Positions 21,880 through 32,480 of a stretch of DNA of 53,737 nt are shown here, piece by piece. Numbering within the stretch: the first letter of the stretch is position 1; every line of letters begins with the position of its first letter. The position numbers were made by a program, and so were the translations under genes. The notes under the pieces are model-generated. The model worked only from the letters and a program-made list of their open reading frames with translations, was not told where the DNA came from and searched no databases. The DNA comes from Diplocarpon mali (taxonomy: Eukaryota; Ascomycota; Leotiomycetes; Helotiales; Drepanopezizaceae). Location of the stretch: assembly GCA_024741835.1 (NCBI GenBank), contig JAENRP010000294.1, positions 1 to 53,737 on the forward strand. The letters are read 5' to 3'.

Positions 21880-23090
21880 TAACCTTAATAGAGCGCCTTT
21901 TTATTTTAATAAGCGGGCCTTTAAATAGGTAGGGTTTATTAGTTATATATATTATACAACTAGTATTACTATATCAATCGAATTCAAGGATCTTATAAAG
22001 ATCGGCTTTTAAAACGTAAGCATCTTTATTATAATTATCATTTGAATTATTAAAAGTGGATTTAAGTTTAAATAACCTACTATTATTATTAAAGGTATTT
22101 GCTAAAGTTCTAATTAAATAGCCTTTTCCTTTGCCTTTCCTTAATAATTACAGCCTTCGGTAGGATAAGGGCAGTTTACTTCTTAACTTCTGCTTCAATT
22201 GCTTCTTAATATTAAAGCTAGTAACTATATTAATTAATTGCCTTTTAACTTTATAATTAGTAATATTATAAGCACTATTATAGAAGTAGCATCCTTAATA
22301 AGCTTAAGGGCTTATCCCGTGCTCCTTCCTCTTCTTAGACTTATTGTTACCCTATAACGCAGCATTTGCCGATTTAAAGCGTCCTTCGAGGTCTTGCTTA
22401 ATAGTTCGAAGGAGGTCGATCTTCTTATAGATCTTAAGGTTAGGTTAGACGAGAAGAGATTGTTTTGCAATAGCGAACTTAAAAGGGAGGTTATTAAGTA
22501 GGAAATTAAAAAGCTAAGTTTCCTTAAAAGTTATAGCTATCCTAGGATCTGCGGCTTTTACTCTCTTTTTCACTTTATATAGTATAGATTAAGTAGAGTC
22601 TATATTTATATCTATATCCTTACTATCTTTATCTTTTCTATATTAAAATGAAGTGATCTACTATAGTAGATGCTAAGTATTAAAGGCAGTTATCTAAGAG
22701 TATTTTGCCTTTAAAGTATCCTATCTTATCTTTGCATTATTATAAACTCAAATAAAATCTCAGTCTTTATCGCTTAAACCTCTATTAATCTTAAGCTTGC
22801 ATTTAGCTAAGGCTAGCCTATACTCCTTCTCCTTTTCTATATTTAAAATCTGCCTTTAGGATTCTTAATTATTATCTACTAAAGCTCTTAGGCTAAGCTT
22901 ATTTAGTATATTTAGCAAATCCTTAATAGTTGTATTAGCTATTAAAGTAGAAGTAGATAAATCGGTAGAGGGAGTATAAAGGGCTATTCTTGCGTATTTA
23001 ATAAGTGTTTTTTAAATCGCTATTTCGATGCCTTTGCTCTTAAAGTAAAGCTTTAAATCGTCGAACTATTATTGCCAGTTCTTTTAAAAG
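21880..23090 (-). pseudogene. gag: C gag and protease region
   Basis: Minus-strand copy of D gag (7366-7843 plus 26853-27605), uninterrupted, which proves how D was split. It includes a degenerate CCHC zinc knuckle near 22260-22300 (D reads CYFYNSTYNITNYK, from CxxCxxxxHxxxxC). Downstream lies a basic region matching LSYRRLQLLRKGKGKGYL in D. All stops are RIP-type. Confidence 0.85.
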
Positions 23091-23179
23091 AGTTAGAGGT
23101 CTTTAGGCCTAGTGTTTCGATCGGAATCGGAAGCTATTACTGTTTTAAATAGAATTGCATTAAAAATCAAATAAATTAA

Positions 23180-23430
23180 ATGGTTAAGGGCACTCCTCTT
23201 ATCGAAAAGTCGAAATGATTAAATAGAGGGTATTATAGAAGTATTAAATAGGGAGGAAGTCCTCTTATCGAAAAGGGTTTTTAGGCTATAACGTAGGGAA
23301 TTATACCTCCTATAAAATACAATAAAGCAAGGAATCACACCTCTTGCAATACTAAAGGGTTATAAAGCAAGGAATCATACCTCTTACAATATAGGTTAGC
23401 TAAATAGGGAATTATACCTCCTACTTACTA
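23180..23430 (-). repeat. Short imperfect repeats in the C leader
   Basis: Two 29-nt units, AAAGCAAGGAATCACACCTC.. (23323-23351 and 23363-23391). They are flanked by related GGGAATTATACCTCCT units (about 23296 and 23407) and by two CCTCTTATCGAAAAG units near 23196 and 23251. Located between primer site and gag, in the untranslated leader. Confidence 0.75.
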
Positions 23431-23531
23431 ATTGCTCGCCTTTTACTATAAGTCTTATTCAACTTCCTACTAATAGTTGCAGCGCAAGTGCTTTCTAAGG
23501 GAAGTTAATAATCTATTATTAGTCTAGCTAA

Positions 23532-23542
23532 GGCTTATAACC
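23532..23542 (-). other. Primer binding site of C
   Basis: Minus strand reads GGTTATAAGCC immediately after the 5' LTR. One RIP-type change from GGTTATGAGCC, the complement of the initiator-tRNA(Met) anticodon-loop half used by many Copia elements. Confidence 0.8.
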
Positions 23543-23737
23543 TATTAAGCTTAAGTAAGTCGGCGCAGTAGGTAAAGGAGGCTTCTAAAGGTTAATAGTC
23601 GATATATTAGTAAGAGTTAGAGAAGGAAGGTTACCCCTTTCTTCCCTATAGCTATATACGTATCAACATCCTACTGACTAAGCAGTAGGGTCATATAATA
23701 ATACATCAGAGTGATAGCTGTATCACCCATCTTAACA
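23543..23737 (-). repeat. 5' LTR of C
   Basis: 195 bp. Minus strand starts TGTTAAGATGGGTGATAC, contains inverted CTACTGCTTAGTCAGTAG, and ends AAGCTTAATA. Followed outward by target duplication agatc (23738-23742). Confidence 0.95.
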
Positions 23738-25067
23738 AGATCGAATAATCTTTTCCCTTATTTGCAATAGCATATAGATCTGATAGATACTTCTATTATC
23801 AAATCCGATAAGAGTACCTACCTCTGCTCTCGGAGCGAGTTTATTGCTTTAAGTTCGCTTTTCTTTCTTAATTAGTACGTAGATGCAACAGCCTAGTACT
23901 TGAAGATGCTTGACTAAGGGAGTATGCGGCTTATTAGGCTTGATATTATCCTAAAAGACCTTATATAAAGTCTTACCACTTAGAATATTAGAGGCAGTAA
24001 GATTAGTAATATATATTACTAAAAGAAGGAGGTAAGGCCAGAGAAAGGAGGGGATATTTTAGTTAATTATAGCTGTTTGCAACTTTTCTATTAGTATGCG
24101 AATTAATCGTTCTAATCTGCCGTCTTATTCTAGTGTATATAGAGTAGATTCTTCTAAAATCATACTAAGGTTTTCTATAAGAATTCGCATCTATATAAGA
24201 GAGTACTTCTTACCTTTATCAATTCTCTACCGCTTGATTATACAATTGTATTAAGTTTGTAAGAGGCTGATTATCTTCTTATTTGCCTTAAAGGCATTAG
24301 ATTTATTTATATAAGTCTATCCCTATCTAGCTATTATAGCTAGGCAAGTGAAGATAAAGGCGTATTTATAACTATTAAGGCCAGTTGGCTTCAGATGAAC
24401 CATATTAATATATAGCTTATCAAGTGCCTTTATAGGTCGAAGGCGAGCTGAACGTTTATTAATATATTAGAGAGGTCTGCCTTTCTCGCAAGGAGCGCAG
24501 ATTCGCGTCTTCCTTAATTTTATTTCCTTAATCTATATATTAGTAATAGCAGATTGGGTCTTTCTAACTATTTATAGGCTAGCGTAGCCTAATCGACGGT
24601 ACTAGAGCTTAATATTAAGAGGTCTATTCTCAATAGCAGCTAAAAGAGCATATCCACTTACGTAACTAAAGGAGTTAGTAGAAGGCTATTCCTTATTAAT
24701 ATATATATTATTATCAATAGTGCAAATTTCCTTCTTATTAGATAGGAATAGCTTGCTATTTCGATAGAAGCCTTTGATTTTGTTAAGTTTACTACCTAAG
24801 TATAAGCAGATAGGAGATTAAGGTATATAGAGAGTATTAATTAACTTAAGAATATATACCTTTCTATTGGATTTAAGTGCGTTGACTTTGCAAGTACTAA
24901 TACCAAAAGGTTTAATAGATCTATTAACTATACTTAAGGAAGGTAGATTATCTTAAGTAGTATAGGAAGTAAACTTAGAGAGATTATTAGAGACGTGCTT
25001 ACTAGCACTTATATTATATAGCCAACGATTCCTTAATTTTAATAAGAAGTAGGAGGTAGAAGAACTG

Positions 25068-25090
25068 ACTCCTAGGCCTAGCCTGCGAGT
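25068..25090 (+). repeat. Palindrome in B pre-integrase, copy 1
   Basis: On the minus strand it encodes TRRLGLGV, followed by SSSTSYFLLKLRNRW in the same frame. Confidence 0.9.
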
Positions 25091-25121
25091 GGAAATTGGC
25101 CCTAGGGAGGAGTCTAAATTG

Positions 25122-25144
25122 AGTCCTAGGCCCGGCTTACAAGT
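25122..25144 (+). repeat. Palindrome in B pre-integrase, copy 2
   Basis: 54 nt (18 codons) from copy 1. On the minus strand it encodes TCKPGLGL. Both copies are accompanied by the short sequence LGPIS/LGPIL (CCTAGGGCCAAT). Confidence 0.88.
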
Positions 25145-26586
25145 GAGAATTGGCCCTAGGGTTAGTAATAGTATAGTATGCCTAAAGAGGTTATTATCTA
25201 ACTCTTCGTCTTCCTTTTGAATCTTCCTAGAAGGCTTCTTGCCTTTTGGTAATAATGGCGAGGATTTATCGTCCTTGCCTTTAAGGTAATAGAATACGTA
25301 CTTCTTCCTTGAATCCTTCTCTTAAGCCTCTCTTTTCGATTTGTTAATTGTAAAGTAATCTTCTGCCTTATAGTATAGCTTTAGTTGCTTGCAATAAGGA
25401 TAGGGGGGGTTAGGGGAGATAGTAGTAGTATTCTTAGAGGTACTCTTCTTTAAGTCTTTAAAACCTCTCTTATTTTCTGACTTCTTATAGTTAGAGGAAT
25501 GCGGCTTACTAGCCGATTTGTTATTATATAAGATAGTTCCGTTTATCTTTGAACTTTATAAGGCTCGAGCTTTATTAGTAATATCTTTAATAAGAGCTTT
25601 GAGCGTGATCTTTGATTTTCGTCTAATTGCTATAGCTAAGCGAAGGTTAGAATATTATCGATTTGCCTAAATAGGCTATCTATTGGAATAGCTAGTAATA
25701 AATATAATAGGGTGCTAGTAAGAGGGAGGGGCAGAGTCGAGAGCTTTTAATTTAGTAATTGAAAGCCTAAAGGCGACGATATAAGCTTCGAGTGAATTGA
25801 AGTCGTTATATTTAATAGTGATATAGGTCTATATAGCATTATATTCGAGCACTATTCCAGATCCTTTGTACTATTTTTAAAGAGCTTCCTATATATTTAA
25901 GGCAGATTTATTGCCTTCTGTATAAGCTAGTAGGCCTGGTTTGCAATTAAGTATAATAGTAAGCTTTATCTAAGATTCCTTAGCTTCCTATCTAACCCAA
26001 TTGTCCCTTTCCTTAAGAGTAATAGAACGGTCTTATAAGTCAACCTTAAGTAGAGCATATATTCTAGCTTTTATATAGAGATATATAGTTAAGGCGTTTG
26101 ACTTTGCAAAGTTCAAAACCTTTTTCCTCTATTAGCTATAGTCCTCTGCGCCTTTAAGCTTTTAAGACTTAGGGAGGCTAAGGGCAGCCGAAGACAACGA
26201 TATCTTATTTATATATATATATATAGAGTTGTCGAAAGGAGAAGGTAGAGAAGGAGGAGGAGGAGGAGATGAACTATTGAATTTGAGTTTAAGGTACTAT
26301 ATATTAGTCCCTATAAGGTTAGGTGATTCAGGTAGTAGAGTACTCTTAGCAATTAAGCTGGTAATCTCAGCTGTTAGTCCTGATGATTTAGCTATAATAA
26401 CGAATCTTGCATAAGCTTGGATTATTATATAGCGCTCTAGAAGGGGAGTAGCCACTATTTTATTATTGAAATGACGCTTTTATGCGTCGTTAGTTGAGTA
26501 AAACTCAAAATATCGATCAGCCTTTTCGTTTGTAAAGGAGACTCTAATCAATAGAATTTTTTGTCAAATGCTGTTTATAGGCATGC

Positions 26587-26599
26587 GGGGCTTATAACC
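26587..26599 (-). other. Primer binding site of B
   Basis: Minus strand reads GGTTATAAGCCCC next to the 5' LTR, the initiator-tRNA(Met) half-site with one RIP-type change. Confidence 0.8.
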
Positions 26600-26846
26600 T
26601 ATAGCAATGAGGTTCTCTGATAGTAAACTTGATAGTAAACTAAAAGAGGGCATAAAGAAGTATAAGGTGCAAACGACGATATTGGGTGTCTTGATTTATA
26701 AGAGCTCTCTAACTAGGAGCTATTTAAGGTAAGCGGGCTTCTTAGTGAAGCCGCTAAGTCATATGGCAAGTCATATGACATATTATATGTATGATGTGTC
26801 ATGTGACAGATCATATGACAAACATATGACGGGCATACCTGCAACA
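26600..26846 (-). repeat. 5' LTR of B
   Basis: 247 bp. Plus-strand text starts TATAGCAATGAGG and ends GGGCATACCTGCAACA. Contains a run of CATATGAC/TCATGTGAC motifs at 26755-26832. Followed by target duplication gatag (26847-26851). Confidence 0.95.
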
Positions 26847-26851
26847 GATAG

Positions 26852-27605
26852 TAAGGATATAGATATAAATATAGACTCTACTTAGTCTATATTACATAAA
26901 GCGAAGAGGAGAGTAAGAGCTGCAGATCCTAGGATGGCTATGACTTTTAAGGAAACTTAGCTTTTTAGTTTCCTACTTAATAGCCTCCCTTTTAAGTTCG
27001 CTATTATAAAATAATCTCTTCTTATCTAACCTAACCTTAAGATTTATAAGAAGATCGACCTCCTTTGAACTATTGAGTAAGACCTCAAAGGACGCTTTGA
27101 ATTGGCAAATGCCGCGTTATAGGGTAACGATAAGCTTAAGAAGAGGAAGGAGCGTAGGACGAGCCCTTGAGCTTATCGGGGATGCTACTTCTATAATAGT
27201 ACTTATAATATTACTAATTATAAAGTTAGAAGGCAACTAATCGATATAGTCGCTAGCTTTAATATTAAGAAGCAATTAAAGCAGAAGTTAAGAAGTAAAC
27301 TACCCTTATCCTACCGAAGGCTGCAACTACTAAGGAAAGGCAAAGGAAAAGGCTATTTAGTTAAAACTTTAGCAGATACCTTTAATAATAATAGTAGGTT
27401 ATTTGAACTTAAATCTACTTCTAATAATTCAGATAATAATTATAATAAAGATGCCTATATCTTAAAAGCCGATCTTCGTAAGATCTTTGAATCTAATTAG
27501 TATAGTAATACTAGTTATATAGTATATATAATTAATAAACCCTACCTATTTAAAGGCCCGCTTATTAAAATAAAAAGGCGCTTTATTAAAGTTAGTAGTA
27601 GAAGT
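26852..27605 (+). pseudogene. gag: Copia element D, gag part 2
   Basis: Continues D after the B insertion. The frame reads FELANAALxGNDKLKKRKER. A decayed zinc knuckle follows (GCYFYNSTYNITNYKVRRQL, about 27180-27240) and then LSYRRLQLLRKGKGKGYL. It is the inverse of C 21880-22640. Cut at 27605 by A2, so the rest of D lies beyond the window. Confidence 0.88.
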
Positions 27606-27776
27606 GTTGCGCCATAAGGAGCCTCAGGCGCTAAGGCCTCTGAGGACTGGCTTATGTAATGTACCTCTGAAGTGGCCACAGAGCACTTCTATAAAGGGAG
27701 CTCAGATATACAGTTAGAGTAGAATTTTACAAGCTTCTGCCACTATTAAGAATCAACCTCTAAATATAGTACGATA
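27606..27776 (+). repeat. 5' LTR of A2
   Basis: Starts TGTTGCGCCATAAGGAGCC, ends acgata; about 171 bp. Very similar to the A1 LTRs. Confidence 0.93.
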
Positions 27777-30275
27777 GTTATTAGCACTATTCGCAACTCT
27801 TAAGAGCAAACGATCAAAAATCTACTGTGTTTAAAGGCTTCTTAAAGAGGTTTCACTACTATTTTCATCTATTCTCTCTTGCCTATACGCGTTATACGAC
27901 CTGACTCGACGTTCTAACGCTCCTAGCCAATTAATAGAACCTATACTCCCTACCATCCTAGTCAATATAAGCGAATACTAGTAAAAAGAAGCTTAAGAGC
28001 TTAGCTCTAGTAGAGTTATACTCTAGGATAGGAAGTTATAGCGCATTTGGTACGCTAAGCTAGAGTTTCAGGCCGAATTTCTATAGCTCTAGAAGCATAT
28101 AAAAAAGCTAAGATAGGTTAATAACCCTAAACTATATATTATAAAGATAGGAAATCAAGCTCTGCTCTATAAGAACGAAGCTCTATACCTGCTAGATCTA
28201 GAAATAGAACTGCCGCAGTTTGAAAAAATAGTAGAAGGATAAGACTAGAGAATATTGCAAAGCTATTATAAGTTATACTAATAGTAGGAAGCTACCGATT
28301 AATAAACGCCAGCTCTAGCACTACCTGCGAAGATAATAGCTAAAGATATAAAGCTGGAGTATAAAATAGCAGTAATATAATACAATCTTATAGTAGAAGC
28401 GTAGAAAAGGAATAGGAGCTCCTATACTTAGTTATACTATTAGATTACTAAGATAGTATACCCTACGCTACTTCGAGTAGTATAATATAACTGCAAGGAA
28501 GCGGGGAAACTATTAATTCAATAGATTGTAAAGCATCTGCGCAAGGAACTAGCCCCTTTTAAGGTTAGTATAACGGAATCAATTCGGAAAGACTATAATA
28601 ATAAGCTCTTTAAAATAAGAAGTAGCAAAGTGGAACTGAAGACCTAGCTTATTAGCTTTAAGGAGATCTACCGGGAAGTACGAACGTATAGAATCCTAAA
28701 GGTTTAAGGCTCCTTTACGATTATGAAGTTTCTATAGTCAATTTACTACTAAGCTCCTACTTGGTCTTAATAGACCTAGGTAGAGCTTATTAGAAATAAT
28801 AAGCTAGGCCTAGAGTATAGAAAAGATATAGTCTATTATATTAATTGGTTTTTAAGCTTAATAGAGCGAAGCCTTGCAAGCTCCTTATTAAAGGCAACCC
28901 TTGGAGTATATGCCTCGCTTAAAGGAGTAGGCGATTATACTAATCTAAGAGCACTAAGTAAAAGCAAGGCGAAGAAGACTCTTAAGGGGAGTATTAAAAA
29001 GTGCCCTTGCCCTTAGGTCAAAAATCACTTCTAAAACCTAAAGGAGTATAATAGGCTGAAATACACCTTAACTAGCGCTAAGGAAGGTACGCTTCAAAAC
29101 CTCCCTAGCTATAACGAGGTTAAAAGAACGTATAAAAACCTTACTTCCTTAGAATAGAAAGAGCTTTAAGCTAAGCTCTCTTATATCAAATAAGCTCCTA
29201 TAGATTAATTTAAGGAAAGAATATCTACTAAAGCTTTAAGGATCGGCAAATCCAAGATTATAACCGCCCTTTTAAATCCAACTCTCTTCGAAGACTTTAC
29301 CCTAAGAATATACTCTACCCTTAAAGCTCCCTACGCTTTCTTAAATATAACCCTACTTAATAACTGCGCCGCAACGCACTTTATTAATCGAAAGGAGCTT
29401 TTAGTTCCTAGATTATTAAAAATCGCATATCCCTAGGACTATATAGAGGTAGGGAGCTCGAGTCTGCTAATAAGGAAGAGGGGTATATATCTGATAAAAG
29501 GGGTTCTCGCTAATAGAGGAGACTTAGAGCTTAGGAATATAGCGCTTATAGATAGGTTTAATATTAATATTATCTTAAAGCCTCTTTTAAAAAAGGCTAA
29601 GGTATAGTATATAGGCTTAGATGCGACGCTCTAAAGGGGTATAGTAAATAATAACGTAGTTATAAAGCAGCTAAAGCGTAGGTCAAACGTTATAGTATTT
29701 AAATATAAGCCTATCAACTTTTATAACGCTTCTAACTCGCTATACCGTACTTAACCAACCTACCTAGCCTTTCCTACTTTACAATAGCATTTGCAAAGCT
29801 AATATAAACCCTTGAGGAGCAGCGTATTCCTAAGAGCTAGGAATAATTCAATAGATATTTAGCACCTTCGATCAGGCCATTTAAAAGCTAAGGCGCTTAA
29901 GAAGCTTATGCTAAACGTAAAGAGGGTAAAGATTAAAGGGAAGCTATAAATCAATTATAAAGCTTGCGCTTAGGCAAAAGCTAAGTAAAAGCCTTTTAAA
30001 AGAGAGTCAGATTTTAAGGCTTTAAGACCGTTCTTTAAGTGCTCCTAAGACCTATTTGACTATAATATATCAAGCCTCTCCTTAGAAAGCTGGCTTCTCC
30101 TAATTAAGGATAAATTTAATAGGAAGTTATTTAGATATACTCTACTCTATAAGTCCTTAACGCTAGTTTTAAGAGCTCTTTAATCTTTTAAAGCATAGGT
30201 GAAGCGCCGTTACTGCCTCTCCTTATATATTCTAAGGAGCGATAACGATACCTCGGTATTCCTCCTATAGGGAGC
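27777..30275 (+). pseudogene. pol: Copia element A2, gag to integrase, truncated
   Basis: Second copy of A1, collinear with 8254-10754 and differing mainly by transitions. It keeps KCPCPxVKNHF (zinc knuckle), NNCAATHFINRKELLV (protease) and FKRESDFKALRPFFKCS at the start of the integrase. Several codons that are stops in A1 are sense here and vice versa. It stops at 30275 within integrase, where F's LTR begins. RT, RNase H, the antisense frame and 3' LTR are not in the window. Confidence 0.9.
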
Positions 30276-30635
30276 TGTCGTACAGAATGGGCGGAGTCTC
30301 CACTTATTCTGGAGACCCTCCACGTGATTCTGCTTAGTTATAGACTCTCCCTTTTCTTTCCGAAGTCTCTTTACAATATATATACTAGATAATAATATAA
30401 TCAATCATCTTCTCTTACTTCTACGAGCCTCCTAAGCGACCTAATGAAGGCCCTCCAGCCGACCGCACTATAGTTATAAGCCCTATAAGCACTTTAATAT
30501 GCTTTCTCTTTGTATATAACCGGCTAAAGGGCCCTTTGAGCTTTTGACCGACTTTTCGAGTATTTATAACGACTCAAAGGACCTTTATTTTCAATTAACA
30601 AATCTCCATTTTCTAATCGAACTTCATTTGCAAAC
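30276..30635 (+). repeat. LTR of Copia F, first tandem copy
   Basis: 360 bp starting TGTCGTACAGAATGGG. A near-identical 360-bp copy follows at 30637 after one extra g. Contains a promoter-like TATATATACTAG with downstream CAATCAATCATC and an inverted pair GGCCCTCCAGCCG / CGGCTAAAGGGCC. Differences between the copies are almost all transitions. Confidence 0.75.
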
Positions 30636-30636
30636 G

Positions 30637-30996
30637 TATCATGCAGAATGGGCAGAGTCTCCACTTATTCTGGAGACCCTCTATATGACTCTGCTTAGTT
30701 ATAGACTCTCCCTTTTCCTTCTGAAGTCTCCTTACTATATATATACTAGAGAATAATACAATCAATCATCTTCCCCTACTTCTATAAGCCTCTTAAGCGA
30801 CCTAATAAAGGCCCTCTAGCTAACCGCACTATAGTTATAAGCCCTATAAGCACTTTAATATGCTTTCTCTTTGCATATAACCGGCTAGAGGGCCCTTTGA
30901 GCTCCTAACCGACTTTTCGAGTACTTATAATAACTCGAAGGACCTTCATTTTTAATTAACAAATCTCCATTTTCCAATCGAACCTTATTTGCAAAC
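30637..30996 (+). repeat. LTR of Copia F, second tandem copy
   Basis: 360 bp starting TATCATGCAGAATGGG (decayed TGTCGTGC). It directly precedes F's internal region. Frames called across the two copies (30210-30404 minus, 30544-30756 plus) are repeats of LTR sequence, not genes. Confidence 0.75.
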
Positions 30997-32480
30997 TCTA
31001 TTTATATACCTAACTTTTTCACTAGACTCTATTTAATATATCTAACTCTTTAAGCATCTCTAAGCCTCGCCTTAATACCTTTGCCTCTTAAGTAAAGTAG
31101 TTTAGTAAATATATATTTTTTGCTAAGCTTTATAATATTACCATTTTTGCTAATCTAAGACTCCTATTCAAGTCAATTATAGAGACCGAGCCTTAAGCTC
31201 CTTCTATATAGGAGCTTAAAGAACTGGAAACGGCTAACCTTTGCATAGTATACGTAAGGTTATATAAAGAGTATGCAGCGACTCTATTTGAATAGATTTA
31301 CGCCCGCTTTCCCTTAGGAGATCTATTAAAGGCTCCTTCTCTATAGGCTTCTTATAAGGATATTAAGGATAAATATAAAATCCTAATAAAGGAGCACTAT
31401 ATGCGTAAGGAAACTTAGAAGACCTAATGCAAATACTATAAGCTACTCTTAAAATAGGTCTTTAAGACTATTAATAGAATGCTCTTAGCTTTTACAATAG
31501 CTTAAGTATAAATCTAAGTTAAGAAGCTCTCCTCTTTAATACCTAATAGAGATACTCTTATAAGTAGAACTACTGCTAACGACCTATATACTAATTTAGT
31601 AAACTAGCAACTCTTACTTTAAGGCCTAGTATCTATTTTAAAGCGTGATATTGCACCTTCTAATAAGGCTATTCAGTCTTAGATAAGGCTCTAATACCGC
31701 AATATACTACGCTAAGGTAAGACTAAGAGAACTAATACTTAGTAGTAGATCCGAGAGTAGTAGAAGGCGTACCGCTTAATAAAATAATACAATCTTCTTA
31801 AGATTAAAGGGAGACTAGGAGTAATTGATTTTTTAAATTCAGTTATAGTAAAGATTAATCTAAGCTAAGCGACTCGCTTAAAGGAGGAAATCATTACTAA
31901 TAAGTAAATAGGAACCTTATATAAGCATAACCTAATGCAGCTAAGCTGCGCCTTAGCAGGCATTGAATCTAATAAAGCAATTGATAATAAAGGGCTAGCA
32001 GTTTTTACTATTTAAGAGTCTCTCTTAAATATTAAAACCCCTTTGCAGGCTCTAGCGAGCAGCTCCCGAAATCGCTCTATAAGCTCTAGGAGGGAGATTA
32101 GGCCTAAGTACCCTTATAAAGGCTTTAAAAATCACTATTAGAAGCCCTAGGACTATTGGAAACTATTGTATGCTATAGATAGGCGTAAGGAAAATATAAA
32201 GGTTCTCTCCTTGCAAAAGGAGGTCCTACGAATACGAAAGGCATTAAACGCAGGAAACCAGTTTAAGGGTCTTTAAGCATAGCTTAAAGAGAATGATATT
32301 GCAGTAATAGCGATTGATAAATTCAAGGGAAAGGCTTTAGCCTCTAAAGAGGATGGTTTAAGCGATAAAAGGGAGAACTTACTAGTTTTTATAATAATAG
32401 ATCCCTCTTTGCCTTTAACGCTTTTAAAGAATCGTTTAACATCTACTACCTCTTTAAGCTAGAATACCACCCGCTTTCCT
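30997..32480 (+). pseudogene. gag: F gag, degenerate
   Basis: Plus-strand gag, related to but distinct from A. Stretches such as LETANLCIVYVRLYKEYAA and AFTIAxVxIxVKKLSSLI are followed by a zinc-knuckle remnant KYPYKGFKNHYxKPxDYWKL at 32107-32165 (CPxCxxxxHxxxxCW decayed). The leader is short. Stops are RIP-type. Confidence 0.75.

Larger units (their letters stand above)
17553..23737 (-). mobile_element. Copia element C, complete (minus strand)
   Basis: A 6.19-kb element with two 195-bp LTRs (17553-17747 and 23543-23737), target duplication agatc, and a half-tRNA primer site. Gag, protease/pre-integrase, integrase, RT and RNase H run on the minus strand. It is inserted in the integrase-RT linker of B. 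D is another member of the same family in the opposite orientation, so 21880-22640 and 26853-27605 form a long-range inverted repeat. Confidence 0.95.
23743..26586 (-). pseudogene. pol: B gag, protease and integrase
   Basis: Minus strand, upstream half of B. Integrase is clearest: APCEKGRPL near 24480, LYINMVHLKPTGLNSYKYAF near 24370-24430, and LYTLExDGRLERLIRI near 24080-24150 (Copia YTPEQNGxAER). The protease/pre-integrase part near 24950-25140 holds two in-frame palindromes. Gag fills about 25300-26586 and contains a GGAGGAGG purine stretch (26238-26270) and a TA dinucleotide run (26210-26225). The plus-strand frame at 26229-26414 is a shadow. Interrupted at 23743 by C. Confidence 0.88.
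7844..26846 (-). mobile_element. Copia element B (minus strand), split by A1 and C
   Basis: Full-length but interrupted element flanked by the 5-bp duplication gatag (7839-7843 and 26847-26851). The 5' LTR is 26600-26846 (247 bp). The 3' LTR is 7844-8081 plus 15268-15276, which also totals 247 bp once A1 is removed. Internal parts are gag-protease-integrase (26586-23743) and RT-RNase H (17547-15600), separated by C at 17553-23737. Without A1 and C, B would be about 5.6 kb, a normal Copia size. Confidence 0.9.

Noticed and set aside
26205..26226. TATA-type promoter at the TA dinucleotide run
   Set aside because: Simple sequence within B gag, far from the LTR transcription start.
26229..26414. 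61-codon Gly/Glu-rich frame
   Set aside because: Driven by a GGAGGAGG purine run antisense to B gag.
21880..27605. Large terminal inverted repeats of a DNA transposon (21880-22640 versus 26853-27605)
   Set aside because: They are the gag regions of two members of the same Copia family (C minus, D plus) in opposite orientation, each within its own element.
30210..30756. Small frames across the F LTRs
   Set aside because: Non-coding LTR sequence; the plus frame spans the junction of two LTR copies.
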